43,239 bases of DNA, from NCBI GenBank assembly GCA_030690365.1, contig JAUYGX010000123.1:1-43239 (forward strand), read 5' to 3'. The translations under genes were made by a program, and so were the position numbers. Shown in pieces: positions 1 through 8,542 of this stretch. This stretch comes from Bacteroidales bacterium. GTDB taxonomy: Bacteria; Bacteroidota; Bacteroidia; Bacteroidales; F082. A model generated the notes under the pieces. It was not told the origin of the DNA and did not search any database. It worked only from the letters and a program-made list of their open reading frames with translations. Position 1 is the first letter of the stretch; each line of letters opens with the position of its first letter.

Positions 1-221
1 ACGGAATTTTCAACCTTGAGTTAAGCAGTCTGGTAAATCAAAAAGTTGCCATTAAAATATTCAATCTGAATGGAGCTTTGGTTTATGAAGAGTCAGATGT
101 AACGGTTTCAAATACAGGCATCCATCGCCTCAATCTGAGCATCCTTTCAACAGGTGTTTATCAGTTGAATGTGATTGGTAAACATGCCTCTGTTAGCGAC
201 AAACTCGTTATCAACAAATAG
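1..221 (+). CDS. C-terminal end of a secreted protein with T9SS type A sorting domain (5' end outside window)
   Basis: The reading frame from base 3 is open to a TAG at 219-221 and encodes about 72 residues. They show the beta-rich pattern of a type IX secretion sorting domain: a segment ending VAIKIFNLNGALVYE, then the STGVYQLNV motif, then a final KLVINK. In Bacteroidetes this domain sends a protein through the T9SS, after which it is normally cleaved and the cargo is released or attached to the cell surface. The catalytic or binding part lies upstream of the window, so the function of the whole protein is unknown. A rho-independent terminator follows 20 bp after the stop. Confidence 0.8.
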   Translation, partial: GIFNLELSSLVNQKVAIKIFNLNGALVYEESDVTVSNTGIHRLNLSILSTGVYQLNVIGKHASVSDKLVINK

Positions 222-241
222 GTTTATTCAAAATAGTTGAA

Positions 242-275
242 GAGGGTCGTATTCAAATGCGGCCCTTTTTTTTTT
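242..275 (+). terminator. Rho-independent terminator of the T9SS cargo gene
   Basis: The stem AGGGTCG / CGGCCCT (one G-T wobble) with a loop of about nine bases is followed by an unbroken run of ten or more T. It lies 20 bp after the upstream stop codon. Confidence 0.8.
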
Positions 276-279
276 GCCG

Positions 280-465
280 TTTTCAGATCCTGATTTTAAC
301 CCAGTAATACAGGCACAAAAATTCGATCCGAAACAGAATTATGTCTCCCGCTGGATTCCAGAACTAAATTCTTCCACATATGGCAAGCCCATCGTCGATC
401 ATGCTTTTGCCCGACAGCGCGCCGTTGACACTTATCAACATGGACTGACCAAACCTCATTTTTAA
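280..465 (+). pseudogene. C-terminal relic of a DNA photolyase/cryptochrome-family gene
   Basis: The frame reads FNPVIQAQKFDPKQNYVSRW, then IPEL, a short gap, KPIVDHAFARQRAVDTYQ, and ends at a TAA. This matches the extreme C-terminus of class I photolyases, where the pattern is FNP..Q..KFDP.G.YI..W.PEL ... PIVDH..AR.RAL..Y. Only about 60 residues remain of the usual 430-480. The FAD-binding core and the N-terminal antenna domain are absent, and the frame emerges directly from the T-run of the upstream terminator without an ATG or ribosome-binding site. The only possible start is a TTG inside the T-run at 274. I read it as a remnant left after deletion of most of a phr gene. The original phr terminator may be the hairpin at 511-549. 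Function as a peptide is unlikely. Confidence 0.65.
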
Positions 466-510
466 ACAAATGAGATAAAATAATTGCACTTCTATCCATT
501 TAAAGCATTT

Positions 511-549
511 AGCTGTCTGTTCTATTCAAATGAACAGGCAGCTTTTTTT
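511..549 (+). terminator. Strong rho-independent terminator upstream of lysS
   Basis: The stem AGCTGTCTGTTC / GAACAGGCAGCT (one mismatch) encloses a nine-base loop and is followed by seven T. It ends exactly where the lysS -7 box begins, so it insulates lysS from upstream transcription. Confidence 0.8.
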
Positions 550-556
550 ATCTTTG
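549..556 (+). promoter_or_regulatory. lysS promoter, -7 box TATCTTTG
   Basis: This is an exact match to the Bacteroidetes primary-sigma -7 element TAnnTTTG, 15 bp before the lysS ATG. It shares its first T with the T-run of the preceding terminator, so the predicted leader is about 10 nt. Confidence 0.6.
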
Positions 557-571
557 CCAAAATTTTAGACC

Positions 572-2296
572 ATGCAACTAAGCGAACAGGAACTTATCAG
601 GCGCGAAGCGCTGACAGAGTTAAATAAACTCAGTATCAATGCCTATCCTCCCGAAGAATACCACGTAAACGCCTACGCAACAGAGGTTTTGGAGCAATAT
701 CCTATGGATAACAGTCGTTTTCAGGAAGTAAGCATGTCTGGTCGCATCATGAGCCGTCGCATCATGGGAGCTGCCTCGTTTGTTGAACTGATGGACTCCA
801 CAGGACGTATACAGTTGTATGTAAAACGTGACGATATTTGTCAGGGTGACGACAAAACTCTTTATAACACAGTCTTCAAAAGGCTTTTGGATATTGGCGA
901 TATCATTGGAGTTACAGGCTATGTATTTGTTACCCAGATGGGAGAAATCACTGTGCATGTGAAATCGTTTACCATTTTATCAAAGTCGTTACGACCACTT
1001 CCCATTGTTAAAGAAAAGGACGGGGTGGTTTACGATGCCTTTACCGATCCCGATCAGCGGTATCGCCAGCGGTATGTGGATTTAATTGTAAATGACAAAG
1101 TTAAAGACACCTTTGTAAAAAGGGCTCAGGTGATCAGAACCATGCGCGATTTCCTGAACGAAAAAGGATATCTCGAAGTTGAAACCCCAATCCTACAGGC
1201 TATTCCCGGTGGTGCCGCGGCCCGACCATTTATTACCCACCACAATGCGTTGAACATCCCGCTTTATTTGCGCATTGCCAACGAATTGTATCTTAAACGA
1301 CTGATTATTGGAGGTTTTGAAGGTGTTTACGAGTTTGCCAAAGACTTTCGTAATGAGGGTATGGATCGTTTTCACAATCCTGAGTTTACCCAGATGGAGA
1401 TTTATGTGGCCTACAAGGATTACTTCTGGATGATGGGAATGACCGAAAAAATGATTGAAAAAATTGCCCTGACGCTTCATGGCACAACACAGGTTCAGGT
1501 GGGGCCGAATGTGATTGATTTTAAAGCACCTTTCCGCAGGTTATCCATACTTGACGCCATCAAAGAATACACCGGAATTGATGTGAGCCAAATGGACGAA
1601 ACCCAGTTAATGGAAACCGCCAAAAAACTGGGAGTGGAAACAGATCCCAGCATGGGAAAAGGAAAACTGATCGATGAGATATTTGGAGAAAAATGCGAAT
1701 CCAAATTCATTCAGCCTACTTTTATTACCGACTATCCAGTTGAAATGTCACCTTTGTGCAAACGTCATCGCGACAACCCTGAATTAACTGAACGCTTTGA
1801 GCTGATGGTAAACGGCAAGGAATTAGCTAATGCCTATACCGAGCTAAACGACCCCATCGACCAGCGTCAGCGTTTTGAAGATCAGATGAAATTGGCCGAA
1901 AAAGGAGACAACGAAGCCATGTTTATCGATCAGGACTTTTTACGCGCCATGGAATATGGGATGCCTCCCACATCGGGCATGGGCATTGGCATCGACCGTC
2001 TGGTGATGATTATGACCAATCAATCATCTATTCAGGAAGTACTGTTTTTTCCACAGATGCGTCCTGAAGTTGCAAAAAAATCCTTTTCTGGTGAGGACTT
2101 TGAAAAAATGGGCATCGACAGCGAATGGGCTGCACATTTGGCCAAAGCCGGATTTGGTTCGCCAACGGCTTTGAGAGAAGCCAAACCAACGGCTATTTTG
2201 CAAACGCTGAACGGATATCGCAAAAAAAACAAATTGAATATCCCGGCGGTACAGCTCGAAGATATTAACAATTGGTTGGCGATAATTAATGGATAA
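572..2296 (+). CDS. lysS: Lysyl-tRNA synthetase, class II
   Basis: Cytoplasmic enzyme that charges tRNA-Lys with lysine using ATP. The 574-residue product has an N-terminal OB-fold anticodon-binding domain (about 50-140) and a class II catalytic core. Motif 2 is visible as [20 protein letters not shown] (259-278) and motif 3 as [11 protein letters not shown] (469-479), both with the family's ATP-binding arginines. The protein is about 70 residues longer than E. coli LysS. The extra C-terminal segment (about 505-574, containing [18 protein letters not shown]) is a helical tail that I recall in Bacteroidales LysS proteins, and its role is unknown. The ATG at 572 lies 15 bp after a TATCTTTG promoter box. 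The gene appears monocistronic, with about 100 bp to the next gene. Confidence 0.97.
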   Translation: MQLSEQELIRREALTELNKLSINAYPPEEYHVNAYATEVLEQYPMDNSRFQEVSMSGRIMSRRIMGAASFVELMDSTGRIQLYVKRDDICQGDDKTLYNTVFKRLLDIGDIIGVTGYVFVTQMGEITVHVKSFTILSKSLRPLPIVKEKDGVVYDAFTDPDQRYRQRYVDLIVNDKVKDTFVKRAQVIRTMRDFLNEKGYLEVETPILQAIPGGAAARPFITHHNALNIPLYLRIANELYLKRLIIGGFEGVYEFAKDFRNEGMDRFHNPEFTQMEIYVAYKDYFWMMGMTEKMIEKIALTLHGTTQVQVGPNVIDFKAPFRRLSILDAIKEYTGIDVSQMDETQLMETAKKLGVETDPSMGKGKLIDEIFGEKCESKFIQPTFITDYPVEMSPLCKRHRDNPELTERFELMVNGKELANAYTELNDPIDQRQRFEDQMKLAEKGDNEAMFIDQDFLRAMEYGMPPTSGMGIGIDRLVMIMTNQSSIQEVLFFPQMRPEVAKKSFSGEDFEKMGIDSEWAAHLAKAGFGSPTALREAKPTAILQTLNGYRKKNKLNIPAVQLEDINNWLAIING

Positions 2297-2398
2297 TCAA
2301 TGCAGGTTCGTGAGGTTTATAGTTATTTTTAGGGTGATTAAAACTGATTCTGTTTACTAATTCAGTACTGTCAACTAATAATTTTATAACCTGTCTCC

Positions 2399-3652
2399 AT
2401 GAATCCGATAAAAAGCCCGAAATACAAAACAATTACACTTCTTCTGGTCTTGATTTTAATTACAGGACATGGACTTTTTGCACAATCACTGAATTTTAAA
2501 ACCAACTTTCGACCCCAATGGAGTCTGAATGTAAGTGCGGGAACAAGTTTGTTTTTTGGAGACATCAAGCAATATCAATACGTACCTGTTTCCAATTATG
2601 AAAACGAATGGCGTTTTGCGGGCGGATTGCAGCTTGGTTATCAGATATCGCCAGTAGTTGGGTTGAGAGGTCAGGGCATTTTTGGCAAGTTGGCAGGTAC
2701 CCGCAGACCTTCAAACCTTTATTTTGAAGCCAGCTACATCGAACTCAACCTGAATACAACCGTTAGTATCCGAAATATTTTCAGCACTTACCGTGATGGT
2801 CAATTCTGGGATGTATATCTTATTGCCGGAGTTGGTCTTACCAACTATAACAGCACACTGATGGAGTTATCCTCAAAGAAAGTGCTTCGCAAAATCGGGT
2901 ATGGCAATGGGGTTGGATTTGGAGGCCGAACTGTAGAGGGCCTTCTTATTGGGGGTATGGGTTTAACGCTCAACTTGTCGGATCAATGGACCGTGAATCT
3001 GGAATCGGCCAACCGTGTACTGAATTCTGATTTACTCGATGGCAAAGAAAGCGGCTTTAAATATGATGTTTATAATTACTCCTCTCTGGGGTTCACCTAT
3101 AAGTTTGCACGGAGAACCCCCTCTACTAAGTCAAAAGGTGACAGGACGGACGAATACGATTACTTTGAATCGTCGAAGAAAGATAAAAAAGTACCTGAAA
3201 CACGGACTGAGCCGGTTCAACCTGCCGAAATCGACATGCTTTTTGTTGCACCTCCCGTTTTAAACCAACCTGTTGAGCCACCTAAAAAAGAAGTTCCGCA
3301 GGTAATTGAAGAAAAGAAAGCAGAGGTAATTTCACCTGTTGTAAATAGAACGATAGAAGAAAAGCCAATGCCAGTCAAATCTGAGGCGCATGCCGGAATT
3401 GAATACCGTGTGCAAATCATGGCCAAATACGGGAATACTATTTCAACCGAAAAGTTGAGCAAGATGTACAATTTGCCAGCATCACATATTCAGCAAAATA
3501 CACATAATGGTTTCTATATCTATACCGTAGGGTCGTTTACCACCTATGAGGCCGCACGTGTTAAAAGAAACGAATTGCGCAGCACCAACGGAATTGTCGA
3601 TGCTTTTGTGGTGGCTTTTAAAGCCGATGAACGATTGGATAAACTACCTTAA
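2399..3652 (+). CDS. Outer-membrane beta-barrel protein with C-terminal SPOR domain
   Basis: A 417-residue envelope protein. Residues 1-29 form a signal peptide ending GLFAQ. The next 220 residues alternate in the manner of a small outer-membrane beta-barrel (for example WSLNVSAGTSLFFGDIKQ, then GGLQLGYQISPVVGLRGQG). A charged, proline-rich linker (about 240-335) carries repeated Pro-Glu-Lys stretches. The last 80 residues begin YRVQIMAKYGNTIS and include GFYIYTVGSFTTYEAARVKR, a recognisable SPOR domain, the family that binds septal peptidoglycan lacking stem peptides. The likely role is a link between outer membrane and cell wall. This is inferred from architecture only; I do not recognise a named orthologue. 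A 39-residue membrane peptide gene follows 11 bp after the stop. Confidence 0.75.
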   Translation: MNPIKSPKYKTITLLLVLILITGHGLFAQSLNFKTNFRPQWSLNVSAGTSLFFGDIKQYQYVPVSNYENEWRFAGGLQLGYQISPVVGLRGQGIFGKLAGTRRPSNLYFEASYIELNLNTTVSIRNIFSTYRDGQFWDVYLIAGVGLTNYNSTLMELSSKKVLRKIGYGNGVGFGGRTVEGLLIGGMGLTLNLSDQWTVNLESANRVLNSDLLDGKESGFKYDVYNYSSLGFTYKFARRTPSTKSKGDRTDEYDYFESSKKDKKVPETRTEPVQPAEIDMLFVAPPVLNQPVEPPKKEVPQVIEEKKAEVISPVVNRTIEEKPMPVKSEAHAGIEYRVQIMAKYGNTISTEKLSKMYNLPASHIQQNTHNGFYIYTVGSFTTYEAARVKRNELRSTNGIVDAFVVAFKADERLDKLP

Positions 3653-3663
3653 ATGTAATACTC

Positions 3664-3783
3664 ATGCCAGACAGCGAATTTGACTACGATCCTGAAAAAG
3701 ACAAACTTCCTCCATTGATTACCTTTTGGATAATAGTTGCGTCATTGGGAGCAGCTGTTTATCTCTCTATGGTTCTGGTTTAA
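3664..3783 (+). CDS. Small single-pass membrane protein (39 aa), hypothetical
   Basis: ATG at 3664, stop TAA at 3781-3783, 11 bp downstream of the SPOR-protein stop. The peptide has a very acidic N-terminus (MPDSEFDYDPEKDKLPP) followed by one hydrophobic segment (LITFWIIVASLGAAVYLSMV) and ends within it. This is a plausible small inner-membrane protein with a short cytoplasmic head, co-transcribed with the preceding gene. I do not recognise a family. Support is limited to the acidic-then-hydrophobic pattern and the operon-like spacing. Confidence 0.5.
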   Translation: MPDSEFDYDPEKDKLPPLITFWIIVASLGAAVYLSMVLV

Positions 3784-3794
3784 AGTTTCCCTTA

Positions 3795-5801
3795 TTATCT
3801 GATCACAATCACCTTACCTGATGTGGAAAGTCCGGGTGCTATAACCTGATAAATATACGTTCCTGACATCATATTATCCGGGAAATCCACACCCGTCCTG
3901 TTTCCACTTACCTTGATGATTTGATGTAACATCAGTTCGCCAGATAAACGATATACATTTACCTGAGCCCATTTACCCGAATAACCTTCTAAACAGATCA
4001 TCATTTTCGTGGAGGCCGGATTTGGATAAACAACGGAGCGTAGTGAAGAATATGGGTCATCAATGGAGGAAATCAAATCGCTATCGATCATAATTCGCAC
4101 AGCAAAAACACCTGTACCTGTGGTTACAAACAATGAATCTGTGATGAGCGTTCCTAAATATTTCACCGGAATATTGCATTTGATCAACAGTGAAATACTA
4201 TCGCTGGAAGGTAAAATTAAAGGCATCTGCGGCACTTGATCCACAACCCACTCAAAAGCATCTCCCATCTCAGTTAGAGAGCTGATCATAAATCCCCCGG
4301 AAGAATTGTTGACTATATGCAGAGGCAATCCATTCATCATTTCCTCTTCGGTTTGAAACAACACCGAATCAGGACTAAAACTTAGCACGGGCAGGGTAGC
4401 CACATGAAATTCAAAGGGATCAGGTTCGCCGATATAAGGACAAAACGACCTTCGTCCGGATTCATCAGCGGCAAACAGGTAGTACTCAACTGTGGCGCCT
4501 TGTTGTACATTCTCAATGGTTCCTGAGTAGGTATCGCCTGAAACATGTTGCATCAATGTGTGTTCATAATCACTACCGTTTTGTCTGAAATAAACAAAAA
4601 CAGAATCGGGATATACCGTTTCTCCGCTGTAAGCGATAATATCGGCTGTGATGTTGAAGTGATCTGAATAATTAAAATTACCCAACAATGGCAGGTGTTT
4701 AATGTACAACATACCCAAATCGGCAATGCCTTTGGTGCGGCAATGCAGAGCGTCTGTATTTTCCCATGAATTGTACATCACACCAACGATTTCGTACCCG
4801 GGCATGGCTTCCTCGTAAACCACCAGGGCTTCATCATCCCACTGACTTCCCGTAATGGGAACAAATACTTTCTTATTCAGAATCAATGAATTGGTGTAAG
4901 GTGTGTTGGGATAAGTTCCGGGCGTATAAACCCGAACAACCTCGTAGGGATACCCCCATGAGCTATTGGTAGTTGCAAAGTAATTGGCTGTGTTTTCATA
5001 ATCCTGATAGCGTGGATCGGTGGCGGGAACCTGACCTATAATCACCTTTCCGGGAGAAAGATACTTACCCCAGCAGTCGATATGCTTAATGTACTCTCCC
5101 AGCGGATCTTCCAGCACCATGTATGGGGTATTTCCCAAATAATCATGCACGTAATCGCTTATCTGTGTATGGGTGAGTGTGGGATTTTCGTCCCAAACCA
5201 AATCGGTACTGGCGGCAAAGCCCATTCCATCACACATATAATTGCCACCGGTACTGATTAAATTCATCCCAAAAAGATTTATCCCCAGTTCATTAGATAC
5301 CTTTGCCGGGATGTTATTATCGTTGGGACGGGGCCTGTTGTATGGAAAATCGACAATACCGGGTTGCTTATTTCCATCAAATATAAACCATGGACCATAA
5401 TCGCGCACCCAGTAACTGTCGGTAGGTGCAATAATAAAATTGCAGTTGCTCAGGTTGACATTGCTGTTGGTATAGGTATTGATTACGGTTTGTTGCTCAC
5501 CGGAATTGGCAACAATGGTGGTTACCATGGTATTTTCGGCCATTTCACGGATCAATTCAACCGGAACGCCAAAAGGATAGCGAACAAGAACTGCCTGCAT
5601 TTCATCAAATTCGGCCACATTACGGATAACCCCTTCAGGAGGATCGGTGGGCACAAAATTTTTCGACAAATTCACCTTCATCTCCATCTCCTCTTTCGAG
5701 AGATAATGCAGTTTTCGGTAATCAGGCTGCTGGTTTTGAGCAAACAAGGTTTGAATGGAAATCATTAAACCAACGAAGAACAAGAAATAAATTTTCTTCA
5801 T
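3795..5801 (-). CDS. Secreted peptidylarginine deiminase, PPAD-like, with T9SS sorting domain
   Basis: Predicted to convert peptidyl-arginine to citrulline plus ammonia. Layout of the 668 residues: signal peptide (1-22, MKKIYFLFFVGLMISIQTLFA), guanidino-group-modifying deiminase domain (about 50-370), an Ig-like region (about 380-470), a further beta domain, and a T9SS sorting domain (about 590-668, from VVYPNPASTKMM). Catalytic candidates are D134 (WVRDYGP), H240 and D242 (KHIDCWGK), N304 (PYTNSLILN) and C354 (DALHCRTKG). R156 and R158 (YNRPRPN) correspond by spacing to the two arginines with which Porphyromonas gingivalis PPAD grips a substrate C-terminal carboxylate. Automated pipelines would probably call this agmatine deiminase, but the secretion signals and arginine pair favour a peptide substrate. 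The frame extends to 5813, but I chose the ATG at 5801 because a -7 box at 5822-5829 puts transcription start near 5815. Confidence 0.85.
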   Translation of the reverse strand: MKKIYFLFFVGLMISIQTLFAQNQQPDYRKLHYLSKEEMEMKVNLSKNFVPTDPPEGVIRNVAEFDEMQAVLVRYPFGVPVELIREMAENTMVTTIVANSGEQQTVINTYTNSNVNLSNCNFIIAPTDSYWVRDYGPWFIFDGNKQPGIVDFPYNRPRPNDNNIPAKVSNELGINLFGMNLISTGGNYMCDGMGFAASTDLVWDENPTLTHTQISDYVHDYLGNTPYMVLEDPLGEYIKHIDCWGKYLSPGKVIIGQVPATDPRYQDYENTANYFATTNSSWGYPYEVVRVYTPGTYPNTPYTNSLILNKKVFVPITGSQWDDEALVVYEEAMPGYEIVGVMYNSWENTDALHCRTKGIADLGMLYIKHLPLLGNFNYSDHFNITADIIAYSGETVYPDSVFVYFRQNGSDYEHTLMQHVSGDTYSGTIENVQQGATVEYYLFAADESGRRSFCPYIGEPDPFEFHVATLPVLSFSPDSVLFQTEEEMMNGLPLHIVNNSSGGFMISSLTEMGDAFEWVVDQVPQMPLILPSSDSISLLIKCNIPVKYLGTLITDSLFVTTGTGVFAVRIMIDSDLISSIDDPYSSLRSVVYPNPASTKMMICLEGYSGKWAQVNVYRLSGELMLHQIIKVSGNRTGVDFPDNMMSGTYIYQVIAPGLSTSGKVIVIR

Positions 5802-5821
5802 AAATATTATCAATATGGATA

Positions 5822-5829
5822 CAAAAGTA
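5822..5829 (-). promoter_or_regulatory. Promoter of the PPAD-like gene, -7 box TACTTTTG
   Basis: The minus strand reads TACTTTTG, an exact TAnnTTTG match, 21 bp before the chosen ATG at 5801. This supports the shorter start over 5813. Confidence 0.55.
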
Positions 5830-5869
5830 ATGAAATGACAACAAAACTGGTGCAGAGGTTGTTTTTGAT

Positions 5870-5877
5870 TATCTTTG
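5870..5877 (+). promoter_or_regulatory. tatA promoter, -7 box TATCTTTG
   Basis: Exact TAnnTTTG match, 26 bp before the tatA ATG. It diverges from the promoter at 5822-5829. Confidence 0.6.
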
Positions 5878-5903
5878 CTTCAACATTTGTAAAAACTTAA
5901 ATC

Positions 5904-6116
5904 ATGAACTTACTTGATGCCAATGCCTTAGTTCAGTTTGCCGGATGGATTGGAACTCCGGAAATTATTATCATTGTGGTTATAATTCTGCTGTTGTTTG
6001 GCGGTAAGAAAATTCCTGAGCTCATGCGCGGAATAGGTAAAGGTGTAAAAGAGTTTAAAGATGGCATTGGTGGCGATGATCAGGAAAAAAATGAAGATGC
6101 CTCCAGTAAAAAATAA
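5904..6116 (+). CDS. tatA: Sec-independent protein translocase subunit TatA
   Basis: Pore-forming subunit of the twin-arginine translocase, which exports folded proteins across the inner membrane. The 70-residue product has the standard plan: a short N-terminus, one membrane helix (about 18-34, EIIIIVVIILLLFGGKKIPE), the FGGKKIPEL hinge, an amphipathic helix (about 38-52, MRGIGKGVKEFKDGIG) and a charged tail ending DASSKK. Length and motif fit TatA/TatE rather than TatB. No tatC is present in this window. It is monocistronic, with its own TATCTTTG promoter, and faces mltF tail to tail. Confidence 0.93.
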   Translation: MNLLDANALVQFAGWIGTPEIIIIVVIILLLFGGKKIPELMRGIGKGVKEFKDGIGGDDQEKNEDASSKK

Positions 6117-6153
6117 TTTCCGTTAATACCCTTTTCCAATAGCAGGCGGCCAA

Positions 6154-7623
6154 TTACCTGTCTTGATTTTTAAATTGGGTATTGCCAATCAGATTTACAT
6201 AATGACTATAGCGTTCGTATATTTCGCGAACAAAAGCATAGGTTTCGTTGCCACGTGAATATCCATAGTAAACAATTGGATCGCTGTAATGATCAGGATC
6301 AGAAAGTTTTAACATACATATTTCTGTATTATCAACCCATACATCAGGATTAAGACCTTGTTTTCCGGCCAGCCGGCGTGCATCCAAAACATGACCTAAT
6401 CCACTGTTATAGGCAGCCACAGTAAACAAAACCCGTTGCAACGAATCGGTAATACTTGTCGGCAGTTGCCTTTGAAGGGAGGCTAAATATTTCGCGCCGG
6501 CATCTATCTGCAAGGCCGGAGAAGCTGTACTATCGATGCCATAAGTTTCGAGAACCGAAGGCATCAGTTGCATCAATCCAAAAGCACCGGCCCAGGATTT
6601 TACTTCGGGTTTAAATTCCGATTCCTGATAAATCAACGAAGCCAGAAAACGCCAGTCCCAACCCAATAATGCGGCCCCTTGCCTGATAAGGGAGTCGTAA
6701 GGCGAAAGATGACCACCGGTATAGGAATTATACTGACTTTTGGAAATCCTTCTTGAACCAATGTTTTTAAAGTATTTGTTGATTAATAGCCTGGACAGAA
6801 GTTCATGATTAAATTTATCAAGCCAACTATCGATGGTGTCGGCCAGGGCTGTTTGATTTTTTTTCACCGCCCACCCTATTTTTTGGGGAAAACTAACCGC
6901 CAGACTGACATCCAGATTGGGATAATATTTTGCATTCACCAAAGCCACATGCTCATCGGCAATGGTATAATCAATCTCACCGTCAGCCACGGCCGAAATC
7001 AGTTCTTCCACTTCGCGCGGGTCGGTAACTATCTGAATATTTTCTGCCACATCATTGGCCAGCTGTTCAAGCTGTTGCTTAAAGACGGTACCCTCTTCCA
7101 CATAAATCTTTTTACCGTCCAGGTCGAAAGTCGATTTCAACAAATGTGATTCAATTTCGTCCGCAGTGGCCATTCGTTCCCAACCTTTGGGCTTGCGCTG
7201 GACCAAAACCTGTCGGGTTATCATGATGGGATCGGTAAACAATATATTCTTTTTTCGGCTGTTGGTAATGGTTAGCCCCATGGCGATGAGATCCACGTCA
7301 CGGTCGTTCAGCATCTCAATACATTTGTTGAGATCTCTCTCTATCACCAGTTCGAGTTCAACATTCAGGTTGGCACATAAATTTTTGAGTAATTCAAACT
7401 GATAGCCCATTGGCTCGCCGCGATAAATAAAATAACTGAGCGAACCATAATTGGTGACGGCCCTCAGTTTTTTCTTTTCAAGAACCGAATTTAATACCTT
7501 GTGGGCTTGTTTGCTGTCCTTTTTTATCGGGGGTCCGGCCTGACCGGGATCAACATTCATTTCGCATGAAACCCATATCATTGCTACGATAAACAGAATA
7601 AAAAAACGTAAAATTCCAGTCAT
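6154..7623 (-). CDS. mltF: Membrane-bound lytic murein transglycosylase MltF-type (solute-binding domain plus SLT domain)
   Basis: Cleaves the glycan strands of peptidoglycan with formation of 1,6-anhydro-muropeptides, acting from the periplasmic side of a membrane. The 489-residue lipoprotein has a signal peptide with lipobox WVSC (Cys20), a family-3 periplasmic solute-binding domain (about 45-285; MGLTITNSRKKNILFTDPI is typical) and a C-terminal SLT lysozyme-like domain. The SLT motif is LIYQESEFKPEVKSWAGAFG followed by LMQLMPS; its catalytic Glu is about residue 334. The frame is open to 7674, but that start puts a long non-conserved stretch ahead of the signal peptide, so I chose the ATG at 7623, which is preceded by AAGAGGGAA. 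It diverges from the thioesterase gene. Confidence 0.9.
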   Translation of the reverse strand: MTGILRFFILFIVAMIWVSCEMNVDPGQAGPPIKKDSKQAHKVLNSVLEKKKLRAVTNYGSLSYFIYRGEPMGYQFELLKNLCANLNVELELVIERDLNKCIEMLNDRDVDLIAMGLTITNSRKKNILFTDPIMITRQVLVQRKPKGWERMATADEIESHLLKSTFDLDGKKIYVEEGTVFKQQLEQLANDVAENIQIVTDPREVEELISAVADGEIDYTIADEHVALVNAKYYPNLDVSLAVSFPQKIGWAVKKNQTALADTIDSWLDKFNHELLSRLLINKYFKNIGSRRISKSQYNSYTGGHLSPYDSLIRQGAALLGWDWRFLASLIYQESEFKPEVKSWAGAFGLMQLMPSVLETYGIDSTASPALQIDAGAKYLASLQRQLPTSITDSLQRVLFTVAAYNSGLGHVLDARRLAGKQGLNPDVWVDNTEICMLKLSDPDHYSDPIVYYGYSRGNETYAFVREIYERYSHYVNLIGNTQFKNQDR

Positions 7624-7739
7624 TTCCCTCTTAAATATTGGTCTAAAATAGGTAAAAAATATAAATGTCAACATATTTCGTTTTGCCGGACAGGTGAAAA
7701 GAAATTAAAAGCCGTGTTTTGATGCACGACGAACCCTGT

Positions 7740-7747
7740 TAACTTTG
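7740..7747 (+). promoter_or_regulatory. Thioesterase promoter, -7 box TAACTTTG
   Basis: Exact TAnnTTTG match 11 bp before the GTG at 7759. The leader would be only about 5 nt. Confidence 0.55.
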
Positions 7748-7758
7748 CAGAAAAAAAC

Positions 7759-8478
7759 GTGAAAAAAATCTGGAAAGAACAATATGCTGTAAACTGGGAC
7801 GATATCAGCCTGGATGGGAAACTAACACTGACAGGGCTCAACATTATGCTCCAGCGTGCAGCCACCTACCATGCCGAACATCTGGGATTTGGATTTACAC
7901 AAACCAGCGCTTATAATGCTTCCTGGGTGCTGTTTCGTATCCATCTGGAACTGATTCGCATGCCCGAATGGTGCGATCAGGTGGTGGTTGAAACCTGGCC
8001 ACGGGTGGTAAAAGGATTGGCTGCATTTCGTGATTTTATTGTGACCACTCCAGAGGGCGAAGTACTGTGCAAGGCCACTTCAGAATGGTTTATCATCGAC
8101 CTGACCTCAAGACGTCCCCAGCGCATCGATAAATATGTGGATGTAGATATATACACTACCGACAGACAAGCCGTTACGCGTGAGTTTCCGGCTTTAAGCC
8201 GCAATACCGATTACCAAACCCTGTTTGAGGTGGTTCCGAAATATTCTGATATGGACATGAATGGCCATACCAATGCCCGAAAATATTTCGACTGGCTTAC
8301 CGACGCTATGTACCTCAATAAAAGCGACATGGGGCCAAAATATGTTCAGATGGCTTATTTTAGTGAATGTGTTTTAGGGGAACCTGTTGCCATTCAATAT
8401 AATACTTCCGTAAAAGGATTGTACCGCGGGCAAAAACGGGAAAATGACAAGACGGCCTTTGTGGCATTGGTGGAATAA
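7759..8478 (+). CDS. Acyl-ACP thioesterase (FatA/FatB family)
   Basis: Hydrolyses acyl-ACP to free fatty acid, ending fatty-acid chain elongation in the cytoplasm. The 239-residue product contains two hot-dog domains. The N-terminal half carries the DWDDIS-like start region (YAVNWDDISLDGKLTLTG) and SWVLFRIHLELIRMPEWCD. The C-terminal half carries the catalytic Asn/His region DMNGHTNARKYFDWL followed by AYFSECVLGEPV, where the acidic and cysteine residues expected for the family lie. Length fits bacterial members such as the Bacteroides enzyme. The start is GTG (GTGAAAAAAATC); no ATG is better placed, and the -7 box at 7740 leaves no room for an earlier start. The tail faces the ABC efflux operon. 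Confidence 0.9.
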   Translation: MKKIWKEQYAVNWDDISLDGKLTLTGLNIMLQRAATYHAEHLGFGFTQTSAYNASWVLFRIHLELIRMPEWCDQVVVETWPRVVKGLAAFRDFIVTTPEGEVLCKATSEWFIIDLTSRRPQRIDKYVDVDIYTTDRQAVTREFPALSRNTDYQTLFEVVPKYSDMDMNGHTNARKYFDWLTDAMYLNKSDMGPKYVQMAYFSECVLGEPVAIQYNTSVKGLYRGQKRENDKTAFVALVE

Positions 8479-8480
8479 AT

Positions 8481-8509
8481 CTTTTCCAAAGTTTGGGACT
8501 GTGGAAAAG
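8481..8509. terminator. Inverted repeat between convergent genes, probable bidirectional terminator
   Basis: CTTTTCCA (8481-8488) pairs perfectly with TGGAAAAG (8502-8509) across a 13-base loop. It lies between the thioesterase stop and the last gene of the efflux operon. A clear T-run is lacking on either strand, so the call rests on position and the stem. Confidence 0.4.
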
Positions 8510-8542
8510 GTGTAAGCCATGTTAAAACTCTGGAAAGGTTCC

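Noticed and set aside
274-465. A genuine small gene starting at TTG 274
   Set aside because: The start lies inside the T-run of a terminator and the content matches only the end of a photolyase.
296-499. 67-residue minus-strand frame
   Set aside because: Antisense to the photolyase relic, which explains the sequence better; no family resemblance.
5364-5768. 134-residue plus-strand frame
   Set aside because: Antisense to the deiminase gene, with low-complexity His/Ile content and no promoter or ribosome-binding site.
3795-5801. Cytoplasmic agmatine deiminase of polyamine synthesis
   Set aside because: Signal peptide, T9SS tail and the PPAD-type arginine pair argue for a secreted peptide deiminase.
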